Origin: Cycas panzhihuaensis
Taxonomy: Eukaryota; Cycadophyta
Assembly: GCA_023213395.1 (NCBI GenBank)
Contig: CM041465.1
Span: 3,658,001 to 3,722,000 of the forward strand
Direction of reading: 5' to 3'
Length of the DNA: 64,000 nucleotides
Under the pieces are notes generated by a model. That model had not been told where the DNA came from. It saw only the letters and a list, made by a program, of their open reading frames with translations, and did not search any database. Shown here piece after piece: positions 43,840 to 54,727 of this stretch (position 1 is the first letter of the stretch; the number at the start of each line of letters is the position of its first letter). Position numbers and translations under genes: made by a program.

Positions 43840-44960
43840 TGATATGAATCATTGTAAGGGACTTGAGTGGATTTCAACAAAGGCTGCAAAGGGCAGGAAG
43901 ACCTAGAGATGAGGTGACCCAATGGTAGGGGACACTATTCGGTAGACGGGAGAGGACTGATGGCGAAAAGGCCCCTCTAGGGGTGCCAAATGTCACTTAA
44001 AGAAGTAAAGCACGGTTCCAAGTGAGGGGACACTTTCTTTGGGAGCCCTAGAGGTGCAAACAGGTAGCAACAATGGGTTCAAGATGGCAAAATGAGCCAA
44101 ATGAGTATAAACTTGAGTATATATAAAGGTGGCACATAAAACTAGGTAGAAGGGGCCTCACAAGGCCCAAGAGGGGGGTACCATAAATGCACCCAGAGGG
44201 TCAGTAAAAAAGAAGGCCACGGGGTAAAAACAGGAGGCAGACCCAAAAGGCAAAGATGATCAGGAAAGAGAAATGGTCCCAAGGGCTATCATGGCAAAAG
44301 AAATGAAAGAAGTATCCATCAGGGCCCCCACCTATATAAGGAAAACTCAATGAAAATGAGATTCATTTTCACAGGCTCACGATCGATTTAGAGCCCTTCT
44401 TACGCAGTGGAACGCTACCCAACTTTGGAGGCATACATAGAGAGATTGGACCGTCAAATCAAGATGTGGAGATAACCAATGAGACTGGAGAGATGAGATG
44501 GCAGTAGTGAGGCTAGATCCGATGAGTGCATCACTTATTCCCTGACCCATTTCGTCGTTTAAGTTTAATGGATTTTTATTGCTTTTTAGTAGAGTTTTTG
44601 GCCCCTTATGGGCAAATGGCGATCTCCTGGAGTCTGAATTGGACCCAACAAGAGGGGGGACCAGGGTATTAGGTAGCCCTAGTCTCGATGGGCCAAAGCA
44701 TGGCCTGCCTAGATAAAAAATTTTGGTTTTTTGGGCTAGAAACCCCCTCATAATGTGGGGGTGAAACTGGCACCACGACAGAGATTGCAGTGCCACGATC
44801 TTCACCGCAGGGCCATTGAGATTATACTAAAATCTTAGAGTGCCCCATGCTAAACTCTACAGTACCACAGAGTTTAGGGTAGTACAAAGGTAGATAGGCT
44901 TAAAAACATAAAAGATGGCCCAAAGGAGTGCCAAGCCTCAATCAAGAAAAATGAGGGGCA
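43840..44960. other. Interior sequence of element I without a recognised gene
   Basis: A 142-codon minus-strand open frame (44,805-44,377) shows no family features. On the plus strand this would be the region upstream of the PMD gene; TATATAAGG at 44,332 could be a promoter element for it. No RT motif was found on either strand. Confidence 0.35.
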
Positions 44961-47000
44961 GTCTTGAAGGCAAGTAGATAGGTTTAGATGAATTTTGACT
45001 GGTTTTTAGGTGTTTTGCAAGCAGTTATCGCAGTGGACAACCACGAGAACATAGGAGTAGCTATGCTTAGCTTCATCGAGATGATGTCTCATGGAGACAG
45101 GCAAGTGTTGGGGAGGTGTGGCCTATTGAAGGCCATCCAAACACCATAGTATACATCCAATCAGTGCCTCCTAGTGGGCATAGTCTTGCATTGGGATTAA
45201 CAGAGGCATGTATTCCATCTCCCTCAAGTGGGAGATGTCACAGTCATACTAGGAGACATCCGAAGGATCCTAGGGATATCAGTGGCAAGAGCACTAGCAT
45301 CCCTAGGCGCATTGCCTAGAAATGATGCTGCACACAAGGAGGTAGCAACCTACTTCACAGGTTTTAGACCAGTGGGAGAGGAGGGGCATTCTTATACAGA
45401 GTATGATCATGTCTAGGATTCCTCGAGTGAGGAAGCTGATTATGTTATATATTATATTCCAGATATCCTAGAAATAGAATTATAGGGATATACTTAGTGG
45501 GTGGATGGACACTATGAGGAGATGTGGGGCCGGGGTGAGATTGGATTAGGCTACACTAATAGTAGCGAACTTGATCGCCTAACTAGACATCATTAGGATG
45601 GCCATGAGAGGAGGACTATTATACAACATACTATTGTAGTATTAGTTCTTCGATCATTTTAAGGCAGTGGCACCAACAAGGGGACCGCATCTAATTTTAG
45701 CATGGGCTTCCATGGTACATAAGTGGAAGACTCGATTAAGAGGAACTAAGGACTAGGCATACATCTGGTGTTCAATAAAGGTGACATCACTAGACCTCCT
45801 CACCATAGAAGACTATACAGTGGATCCATATAGAGGGGTGAGGTGGGATAGTGATGATGAGGTAGGAGGAGGAGGAGGAGGTACCCCTGGCAATGGAGAT
45901 GTGATGATGGGGCTAGCCCATCAAGAGCAGAAGGAGGAGAGGCGAGTCCATCAGGGACTAAAGGGAGAGGTGGAGCACCTAGGACACCAGTCAAGAGGTT
46001 AAGGATAGTAGGGAGATCCTGAGCAGTGACAACACCAATAGAGGAGGGTGGAGGTGCCCCAGCAGGCTAAGCAATCGGTGAGGTGGTATCGGAGGAGGAG
46101 AAGGTACCAACAATAGGGGAAGGACCCAAGGAGGAGGTGATCATCTAAGTCAGGGAGCCGACAGTCCCAGTAAGTGAAATGCTACCTCTTCCTATAGTCC
46201 TTTGATCACTAGATATCTAGTTGCTTTGCTTTGTTTTATTTATTTGGTATAGATATGGATATACATATACTGACACATGGCATGTGGGATTTTGCAGGAG
46301 TAGTAGACATTGGGAGGTTAGTTAAGGCAATAGTCTGGGAGATGTTCCCCTAGGCCTGCATAGAGGGGAAACCTCCCATCTAGGTAGGAGAGGAGCCATG
46401 GTTGGCAGGGGCCCACATGGCAACATTCGGCCCATTGGTCAGGGCTACAGACATGTGGGTAGTAGAGTCCCAGGAGCATGAGACATGAGTGGGATGACTA
46501 CAGGGAGAGCCAGACATGACCATAGTGGAGAGGGATGCTCTATAAGGCCAATTCCAAGCTCTAGAGGCTTAGGGAGGAGTAGGTGGTGATGCAGGGAGTC
46601 GCATCAAGATAACAGTGCTAGAGGAGTGGCTCCGAGAAGTGGAGGGTGAGAGGGATCGTATCCAAGCATGATACAATCAATTGGTGGACTAGATGGTGTC
46701 AAGATCATTACAGAGCAGGATATATACCCATATGGTAGTGACAGCCCTGAGGAGGCCTCAAGATGAGGGAAGTGAGATAGGGAGCTCCTAGAGGCGCAGG
46801 AGGAGTTTGGGAGGCATATGGTCCTCGGAAGAGGGATCATATAGACCAGGAGATGATGCTCTAGGAGCACGATAGCATGAGAGAGTAGGATATGCTAGTT
46901 TTAATTTGGGAAAGCACCAGACCTCCGGGGAGTCACCATATGTTACCACATGATTATACTCCTCCCTGCAAGGATTCTAGCTTCCCGGCAGATGATGTAC
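44960..47000 (+). pseudogene. Plant mobile domain (PMD) gene, antisense in element I
   Basis: On the plus strand the PMD core is at about 45,160-45,420: LLVGIVLHWD, HVFHLPQVGDVTVILGDI (one frame), RRILGISVARALASLG. This fits the HTFHLP.GEMT.TL.D...LLG signature of plant mobile domain proteins. An acidic stretch follows (SSEEADYVIYYIPDIL, 45,421-45,480), then Gly/Glu-rich sequence and a coiled-coil-like region at 46,600-46,700 (VLEEWLREVEGERDRI). Nearly all stops are TAG where Gln is expected. In host plants PMD proteins (MAIN/MAIL family) affect silencing; the transposon-borne forms are known, their role is not settled. It lies antisense to gag and protease. Confidence 0.6.
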
Positions 47001-47900
47001 CATGCTATTTGTATGATATAACACATGATGATTTTGTGTATATAGATGGGGCCATTAGTATCCCATTTGATATATACTGATATGTGTGATGACACATGAT
47101 AATGGATGATGTTGTGTTTGCTTTTATATGTATGTATGTGTGTATATATATGAGGGTACATAAATGCATGAGGAGCTATAGATCATGATGTTTTAAGCTG
47201 ATTATGGCACAATTTATGTTTGAGATTTGTTTGCATTGCATGCACTTCCTTTCATACAAGGCCACATTCCTAGTAGGCACACACATGATCACCATGAGCA
47301 TTGGTGATGAACATATATGAGGCTAGGAGATAGGGCGGTGTACATGTCCATATAGGAGCATAGCAAAATATGCAAAGGAAGCACTAGCAGGAAGGGAGTG
47401 ATAATACTCTAACATGCCATCTTAGTTGGGGAATGTTTCTAGGCTCAGGAGTGATAGGGACAACACACCTAATTAGGAAGAAGGGGCTCCTAGAGAAAGG
47501 GGGACAAGGGGTTTCGTAGGAGGAACCCAGAAGACGTAGGAAGGCCACCCTAAGCCACTATTCCACTTGTGACCAGGGGAAATGGGGACGCACCTAGGGT
47601 GGTAGTTTAAACTTATTTCAGAGTGCAAAGAGAGAAGGAAGTATGCCTAGCCCACACAGGGGCAGGGGTAGTCACACGTAAAATTAGAGATAGGTGATGA
47701 ATGGTAGGCATTGTATGGCTAGGCCTATAAGAAAACTAGTTATGGTCAGAACCAGATGAGTGCAACGAACCTGATGTATGATGGATTATGTGGCAAGGTT
47801 ATGTATGAGTAGGAGTGGCTCTAGTCCTGGTTGAGGATCTAGAGCATGAAGAAGAAATGCCTCTATGAGTGGCTCGTCGATATGGACGCCTACGTGAAAC
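47000..47900 (+). other. Interior of element I, coding-like plus-strand stretch near the end
   Basis: Mostly no recognisable gene. At 47,770-47,930 the plus strand has an open stretch with YDGLCGKVMYE, then WLRI, KKKCLYEWLVDMDAYVKPLR and EGEKVKEV. It is lysine-rich and looks like protein, perhaps another part of the PMD gene; I do not recognise it. Confidence 0.3.
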
Positions 47901-47903
47901 CGC

Positions 47904-48266
47904 TCAGGGAGGGTGAAAAGGTGAAAGAAGTGGCTGGTTCAGAACCAACAACTCAAGATCTAATGTAGAATGAAGAGGAGCAAGAATATCTGATTGGGAT
48001 ATCTCCCTAGGTGCACATGAAACCATGGTGACACACCGAGAAGGGGGTTTATAACCCTCGCTATCTAACTTAGAATCACCCATGACGACTAAGTAACTGT
48101 AATTACCTATGCCAATAGGGGCAAACCTGACTAGGTGCGGCTCATGACAAGGCATAAGTTCTGACTGATGAAGGTCAACCTCCTGAAGCAGAGGCCCCAC
48201 GAAAGGGATAGCCTCCTCATCATTGAAGATAGCCTGGCAAGCAGGATGAGAAGTATGGGATGGCAT
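47904..48266 (-). pseudogene. Pol fragment downstream of protease in element I
   Basis: A 120-codon open frame on the minus strand follows the protease in the same direction (PLLQEVDLHQSELMPC, DSKLDSEGYKPPSRCV). It lies where the protease-RT linker would be, but no RT block follows; the strand is then occupied by the antisense PMD gene. Not assigned to a domain. Confidence 0.4.
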
Positions 48267-48299
48267 AGGCTCATGGGCGACAACCTTAACTCATCCTTC

Positions 48300-48690
48300 A
48301 TGGATAAATTTAAGTTACCCCCAATGCGAGGAGCAAATTACTCTCATTTGGTCAAGCCATGGTTGGCCCAACAAGAGGTTATACTCTGCATCAATATCAA
48401 GTACAATGACTTCGACAAAAACTATCTTCCCTCCTAAGGTGAGGGAAAGGGAGACTATCCCTAAGGGGGACTTCTCAGTCTCATCATACCCTTGGCATTT
48501 CCAAGGGATAGACTCAAGAGCTACTATGCCTAACTCCTTGAGCATACACACAGGCATAGCATTGACCAGGGAGCCATTATCTACAATGGTCCTCTTTATA
48601 ATAAAATTGGGAGTGTTAACGAAAATGATAAATGGGTAATGCAAAAGATTCTTCTATTCATTAGGAGATGGGAGATCTCGGGGATCAAAT
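48300..48690 (-). pseudogene. pol: Retropepsin-like protease of element I
   Basis: A 109-codon open stretch on the minus strand has the active-site region TIVDNGSLVNAMPVCML (DTGS changed to DNGS), the flap-like IPWKCQGYDE, and the C-terminal hydrophobic segment EYNLLLGQPWL. This is the aspartic protease of Ty3/gypsy elements. The Thr-to-Asn change next to the catalytic Asp suggests loss of activity. It follows gag on the same strand. Confidence 0.8.
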
Positions 48691-48743
48691 GAGATGACAG
48701 CTGGTCCATGGGAGGTGGCACCTACCACATGGATGGAAGCATC

Positions 48744-51485
48744 TTATTGGCCAAGAGCTTCAAGAAGAAGAGTGTGTTGCTTAGGACAACTTCTTAAGAC
48801 ATCCATCAAGGACATCCCCACAACGACAGTATGAAGATCATCAATGATAGAGAAGGGATTTCCCTTCATAGTAGGTTGGGGAAATGCCCTTTGAAAATTG
48901 TAATGGCTTGGGTACATGGGAGTAGTCTTGGGAAGCACAGGGATTTCTAGAGGAGGGACCTCCAGAAGAGGATCAAGGTAAGGTGTAGAAGAAGAGGCAT
49001 CATTCACCTCTTTGACTGCTTGAGACTAGGTTAGAGCATACAATGGGATAGTCTTAAGCATCTGAATAACCTTCTTTCCCTTATTCTAGGATCGCGAAGG
49101 TCAAGGGGTGCATTGGTCAGGGGAACCCAAGGAAGAGGATGAATTCCTCACACCCTTCCCTTTAGCTTATGAAGGGCGAGGGTTTAGGAATCTTTCTCAG
49201 TTCCAGTTATCCTTTTGTTGATGGTTGCGATCGCATTCCCCATACTTGGGGAAGGGATCTCTATGGACGGGTTAGTCTAAGTTGGTCCTAGATGCCCATT
49301 TGAGAGAAGAGTCATGTTGTGGGGCAACCCTAGGATGCTGGGCTTGACACTGCAAATCATTATGGAAGCATTCTCCATGGATGGAGCACCACTTCTTCTC
49401 AAGGAAGGAATTGGGTTTTCTTGCTTGAGAGGACTAGGTATTGCCACCCTTAGAAGGAGCAGCTTGGGAAGCCTAGTGGACTGGCTTATTAGATGTGGGA
49501 GATGAAGGAGCTTGGAGTTTGATCTCCTTCATAGTATGTTCGAATGAACCTATGGCTGAAGTGAGAGGATCTAGGGTCTTCTAGGTAGAATGAGAAGAAG
49601 ACCTAGCGGGTTGTTGGGTTTTGGTTTCTCGCAATGGTGGAGGTGCCTCACGTCGTTATGAAGACTTTAGAGGCTTCTTAAGTCTAGCATAGATCTTAAT
49701 GGCCTCAAGTGCCAAGCACTTCTCTATGGTGGAGTTACATGTGGTTGCCCCCATCTTGAAGACTTCTACGTGGACTTTTGGATGAAGGGCATTGACAAAG
49801 AGGTCCCTCTTCAACTCCTCAGGCAAAGTCACCTTGGTGGAATGAAGAAGGTCATGGAAACATCTCACAAAGTCATGATTTATTTCATTATGACCTTGTT
49901 TAAGAGACAAAAAGGATTTTATCCCACTCTCGAATGGATGAGCTGTGTCAAAGTAATTGACGAATTCATCCACGAGCTACTAGAATGAAAAAATAGAGTG
50001 CGCGGGTAGGCGATAAAACCACTTGAGGGTATCGCCTTGAAGGGATCATGGAAAAAGTTTCAGAAGAATGTAGTCGTAGGCCTAGTAGCCAATGCATTCC
50101 ATAGAGAAACTATAGACATGCCCTGTTAGGTCCTGCAATGAAGTCCCATCAAATTTAGGGACTTTAGGAGGGTAAGGCAGTAAGTTAGTTCTTAATGCCT
50201 CGACGGATAAGGATGTCAACCTATACTCCATAAAGGGGCATGCCCTTGATTAGATGGTAGGGTCAATAGAAGCTGGAAAAGATGGTGGGCAAGTTTGCCT
50301 GAATCCTCCTTGGAGGGTTTGGTTCAAAAGAGGATGTTGTCCTCTCACCACTTGGTGAGAAGGCACAAATCCCACATTCAAAGAAACCTGCATGGAAGCG
50401 GATGGGTGCGATGGACCCATCCCTCCTAGAGGGAGCTCTCCTATTTGAGAAGGAGCTTGGGGTAAAATGCCTTATGAGGGAGTTGGCCCTCCTTACAAAG
50501 GTGCGATGTGAGGTGCCACACAAGATGCTGGAAAGGAGGGGTGAGGGACTACATTTTTCCCATATGGGCCGCCCGTGGATGGTGCAACCCCATAAGGATG
50601 CAAAGGGTCCACCCCATAAGTAGGAAGAGAGTTCCCTTTACCATGCCCCTATCGTTAAGTGGTGTAACCAGTAGGTACATAGAGAGTAGATTCCCTAGGT
50701 TGGTATTGGGAGTGTGTGGGGATGGACCCCACGTGACTAGAAGTAGGGGGATACACAGGTCCCCTAGGTCTAGTAGGCGGCGGATAAACGATGGTGGTAG
50801 AAGGACTAGTCATTTGACTAGATGGGGGCATGCTCAACCCGAGTTGAGAAGAAGACATGCCCTAAGTGGTCCCTAAGGAGTATACACCATGGAGAGAGGA
50901 GGAAGAGGTGAAAGGTAGGCTCATCATAGGTAAGGAAGTCGAGTGGGATGAGTGATGCAAGGGAGACGTAGAAGAAGAAAGCACAACACTTTGCAAGACG
51001 TTCTCAAACCACTTGGGGTGTGGTTAGAGATGGTTGGCTTGGAAATAATAGCTTTAAGTCTTCTACTACATCAGCGGAAGGGCTATCCACTTGATTGTAA
51101 TAGGTAAAAGGAGCCTTGTTTGAAGCAGACCCTGTAGGACAATCCTCATGAGAATCACCATGGTGGTGGTAAAACTCTAAAGAAGACGAAGGATCTACTC
51201 TGTGAGTAGAGGAATGGTGAGATTAGGGATGTTGCTAGTCACCCGAATAGTAGATGGGATCTTCGATTCCTTGGGCAGACCCTTGAAAGGAAGTAGGTGG
51301 CTCAAGGGAATTAGGCACATAAGTATGGTATGCCTAATCTGAAAGATATCCCTCCATAATTGAATCAAGATCTGATGTAGGAAGGGAATGATATGAGGGC
51401 TCTTCCAACAACAGAGGTAGACCTCATAAGCGATGTGAGAATCATTGCATGCAAGTTCTGCCTATGTGTTAGAAGAAAAGAGAAA
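48744..51485 (-). pseudogene. gag: Gag of element I
   Basis: On the minus strand a Pro/Ser-rich N-terminal part (MSSSQLGLSMPPSSQMTSP at 50,858, possibly starting further upstream) leads to the retrotransposon gag domain at 49,656-50,200: KVPKFDGTS, LKLFP, DTLKWFYRLP, FVNYFDTAHPFESGI, EINHDFVRCFHDLLH, CLALEAIKIYARL. A knuckle CSIHGECFHNDLQC (about 49,350-49,390) is the CX2HX4HX4C form typical of Tat/Athila elements. A third open stretch (49,007-48,744) links to protease. There are about a dozen stops over 2.7 kb, mostly TAG. Confidence 0.75.
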
Positions 51486-51613
51486 CAAGGTAGTGCACAC
51501 ATTGGGGGCTTCCCAACAAGACCAAAAGGGAAAGATACCAAGAGGTAGTGCCACCAACAGGAAAGGGAGAAAGACTAATTCCCTTACTGGCAGGTCCTCA
51601 GTATGGTCATCAG
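51486..51613 (-). other. Untranslated leader of element I
   Basis: Short segment between gag and the 5' LTR on the minus strand. A primer site should lie next to 51,613, but no tRNA complement is recognised there. Confidence 0.4.
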
Positions 51614-54600
51614 TGGAATCGCGTCTATGGGATGGTAACTACACCTAGTTAGGATTAGGTCAATCAATAGAAGGCTCTGGAGTAAAGGGGTCAATCCAAC
51701 AAGTGCTAGGAAACACCCACACAGGGCATCCGTGTATTAGAACACAGGATCAGGACCTACAAATGGTGCACAACTTCCCTCTAGGTAACTTAGTTTTGGT
51801 TTTAGAGTAGTGCAAGTGAGGGATATCCTCAATTTCCTAAGTAACCTCAAAATATAGGTCTTCCCATCCTTAGATGGCTAGAAGGGATGATAAAGACCCA
51901 ATGAGGAAGCAAATCCTCATGGAAGATGAAGCGATATAGATAGGATGTGTGTAGGTAGCTGGCGCGGGAGGTACACGCTCATAAAGGTGGTATTGGGTAA
52001 CCACCTCACATGCAAGACCAACCTAAGGCACAAAGGTATTGGGATTACTAAGTTGGTATTAATGTGATGGGGTTAGAGGAGGAGGTCTTAGAGGATGAAT
52101 CCTCCTTGAACTAACCCACCTAAAGTGAGTTTTATGGGAGCAAAGAATGATGGTAGAAGTAGTTTCTACCATCCTATGTGTGAAGGAGTCTACCTTCTAT
52201 GTGCAATAGTGGGACGGTGTCTAATGAATTATGTATGCAAACAAGAGATAAAAGAAGTATATATATAAAAGATAACAAACCTACTTTCTCTCATTTTCTC
52301 TCCAATATAAACCCTCATTCTCTTTTCACTTTAAACAAAGGGAAGGGGGACGAGAGAGGCAAACCAATCTAACACACAAGATGTGTGCCAGTGATGCAAA
52401 CCCTAGGAGGTTGTATGCAATCAAATGAAAAGAGGAAAGGGGATATCTCCTATCTTATGCTCTTTTCTAAAATGCAAGCTAGTTTGCATATGCAAATGAA
52501 TGGTACAAATTAGTTTCCTTTTATCTTTTCCCTTTATGTTCTTATCATGCAAACACACAAACTTAAAAGATAAGCAAAGAAAAGATCTACAAAAGGGAGG
52601 TAGCGTACTTGGAAAATGATGTAGCTGAAACGAAGTCACCATATTATGCCACATCCAATTCTTCTTTTCCTCCTCCCAACACATGGGTAGCGTAGGCCCT
52701 TCCTTACCTTCCTCGCAGCAAAAAGAAGAAAGCAAGAAAGGCAAAGTAAAAGGAACTATGCAAAAAGCTGAAATAACCAAGGAAAAGGAAAGTAAAAGAA
52801 ACGTACCTAGATTGTAGCAGTTCGTCCTTCTCCATGAATGACATGGTAAACCTGCAATCACAAAGGTTTTCTACCCTTTTCCAAAGGGCTGCTATAATGC
52901 CAAGTAAATATATGTACATATGTAGCTGTAAAATACTAAGAATATAGTAAGTTAAAGCACTTCAAGTCAAGCAAACTTCCAAGCAAAGAACAACTCTAAA
53001 TCTCCTCAAATCCAACAACACAAGACAAGGGACATAGATGGTTAGCCTCAAAATGGCTAACCCTCTAACAAGTGCACCTCCATGATACCTCTAATCATAG
53101 GAAATAACAGGTTTGGATAGCCTAATGACAACAAATAATAAGAGAGACAAATAACATGAGGTTTACAAATATCGTCTATGTTGCAAGCATTGTTATATGT
53201 AACAATTTGTAACGTTAATCAAGCCAAGACCCAAGGTGGATATGAGACACTACTCAGGGCTAGAAAATCTACCTAGGTGAGGTGCTCAGGCCTAGAAATA
53301 ACATAGCAAGGGGCTACATATGCTGATATCCAATGATGGCCTACTTCCATAAGCTCCCTTGTAGCACAAGAAAGGCACGAGAGGAGGAGAGGAAAAGAGA
53401 AGAAGGGGGTTTCTCTTGAGGAGCAGGCCTAGTTGGGTATAGAACCTGCCTTGGCTCCTTTCTCTCACTCTTTAAGGACCTCACCCTATAGCCTCCTTGG
53501 AGAAACCAGGAGAGGGCATGAAGATGATGTGGACAGAAAGAAAGGAACAGAGGGATTGCCTCCTGTATGTACTAGAAAGCTAGAAAAAGAAAGATATTCC
53601 AAATCATCTAATCTCTTTTAAGGAAATTTAAAAGAAACAAAATGGAGAAAACATGAGATGATACTTGTTGGGCTATATTAGAGATAGGTCTACTTAAGAA
53701 ACTAGCAAAAAATGATAGATCTATGGTGCTTACTGGTGGATTCCTAGAAGATCTATGTAACCTGGAGAGAAGTTTGTTGAAACTTATTAATAGAGCATGG
53801 AGGCGAGACTTGGAGCATATCCTTGCTTGGAGAAGCTTGTTAGTGAGCCTGCTACCGCAGATCCAAGCTAGAGAGGGTGGATCTCAGGCTGGAGCATAGG
53901 GAACTCAGGTGTTATAGGGCGTTCCTGTAGAAAATAGCCTATGAAAGAAGAAGAAGAAAGGAGAGTAGGTGGAAGAAGAGGAGGAAAATGAAGTTCTTTT
54001 GGGCTTTATACCTAACCTTAGATTAAATGGATGACTAAGGTTAGGCTAGGACTCGAGGGGTGACTAAGCCACGTGGTAATTTTGTGAAAAAAAAGTGAAA
54101 ATTACCATGGCAGATTAAAAAAATATTTTATGACAATCGCCCTACAACAAACTTTGCGATCTTGTGAAGTTCTGTGATCTGTGACCTTTTTATGATGCGG
54201 ATGAGGCAAAATCAACACAAAAATAGGTGCTTAGGAGCCCTAAGGGAGGGTACCCCAAGCCTAGGAGGGGCTAGCCCTCTTTCCAGGTGGCTAGGGATAG
54301 TCATATGAAGAGGATGACCTAAACTAGATGGGGTACCAGAGCAGTAGGGTTCTTAGGAAACTGGTAACTAGAATAAGGATGTACCAATCACACTTAGTGG
54401 GGTGCCAAGGGTTGTGATATGGAAAAGAGGATGTGAATGGATCACAGGGGCTGAGTGATGCTTAAGACAACATGGAGGTGCATAGGAGGGTTATGGAGTG
54501 CCATGCAAATGCATGTCCCGCAGATCGTCATGGGCTGAAAGAGTATCAAGCATTATGATCAAGCAACAGATGTAAAATGATTACTCAAATGTATTAGTTA

Positions 54601-54722
54601 TCCATGTAATGAAGGACTCTTCGATTTACCTTTCCATAGAAGTAACAAGTCAAAGGCTAGAAGCATACATGTACTTACCTAAGTTGACTTGCTAAAAACC
54701 CATTCCCAGTAGCCGGGAAATA
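51614..54722 (-). repeat. 5' LTR of element I (right copy), with promoter
   Basis: The counterpart of 40,119-42,848. It contains an extra ~410 bp (53,787-54,200) that on the minus strand has a TATA box (GGTATAAAG, 54,012-54,004), a G-box CACGTG 58 bp upstream (54,070-54,075), and a CT-rich stretch downstream (CTCTCCTTTCTTCTTCTTCT), a promoter-like arrangement. An inverted repeat GGTAATTTT...AAAATTACC lies at 54,076-54,107. Confidence 0.9.
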
Positions 54723-54727
54723 GTATG

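Larger units (their letters stand above)
40119..54722 (-). mobile_element. Large non-autonomous Ty3/gypsy element I
   Basis: Long LTRs (40,119-42,848 and 51,614-54,722) are flanked by an exact GTATG target duplication. Both LTRs begin TGGAATCG on the plus strand and end GGGAAACA or GGGAAATA. The element reads on the minus strand: gag, protease, then an antisense PMD gene, then an RNase H next to the 3' LTR. No RT or integrase could be found in the 8.8-kb interior. The gag CX2HX4HX4C knuckle, the RNase H type and the antisense PMD suggest the Tat/Athila branch. Confidence 0.85.

Noticed and set aside
44377-44805. 142-codon minus-strand open frame in element I as a possible RT or novel gene
   Set aside because: No RT motif, Ser/Leu-rich, no conserved pattern; lies upstream of the PMD gene on the other strand.
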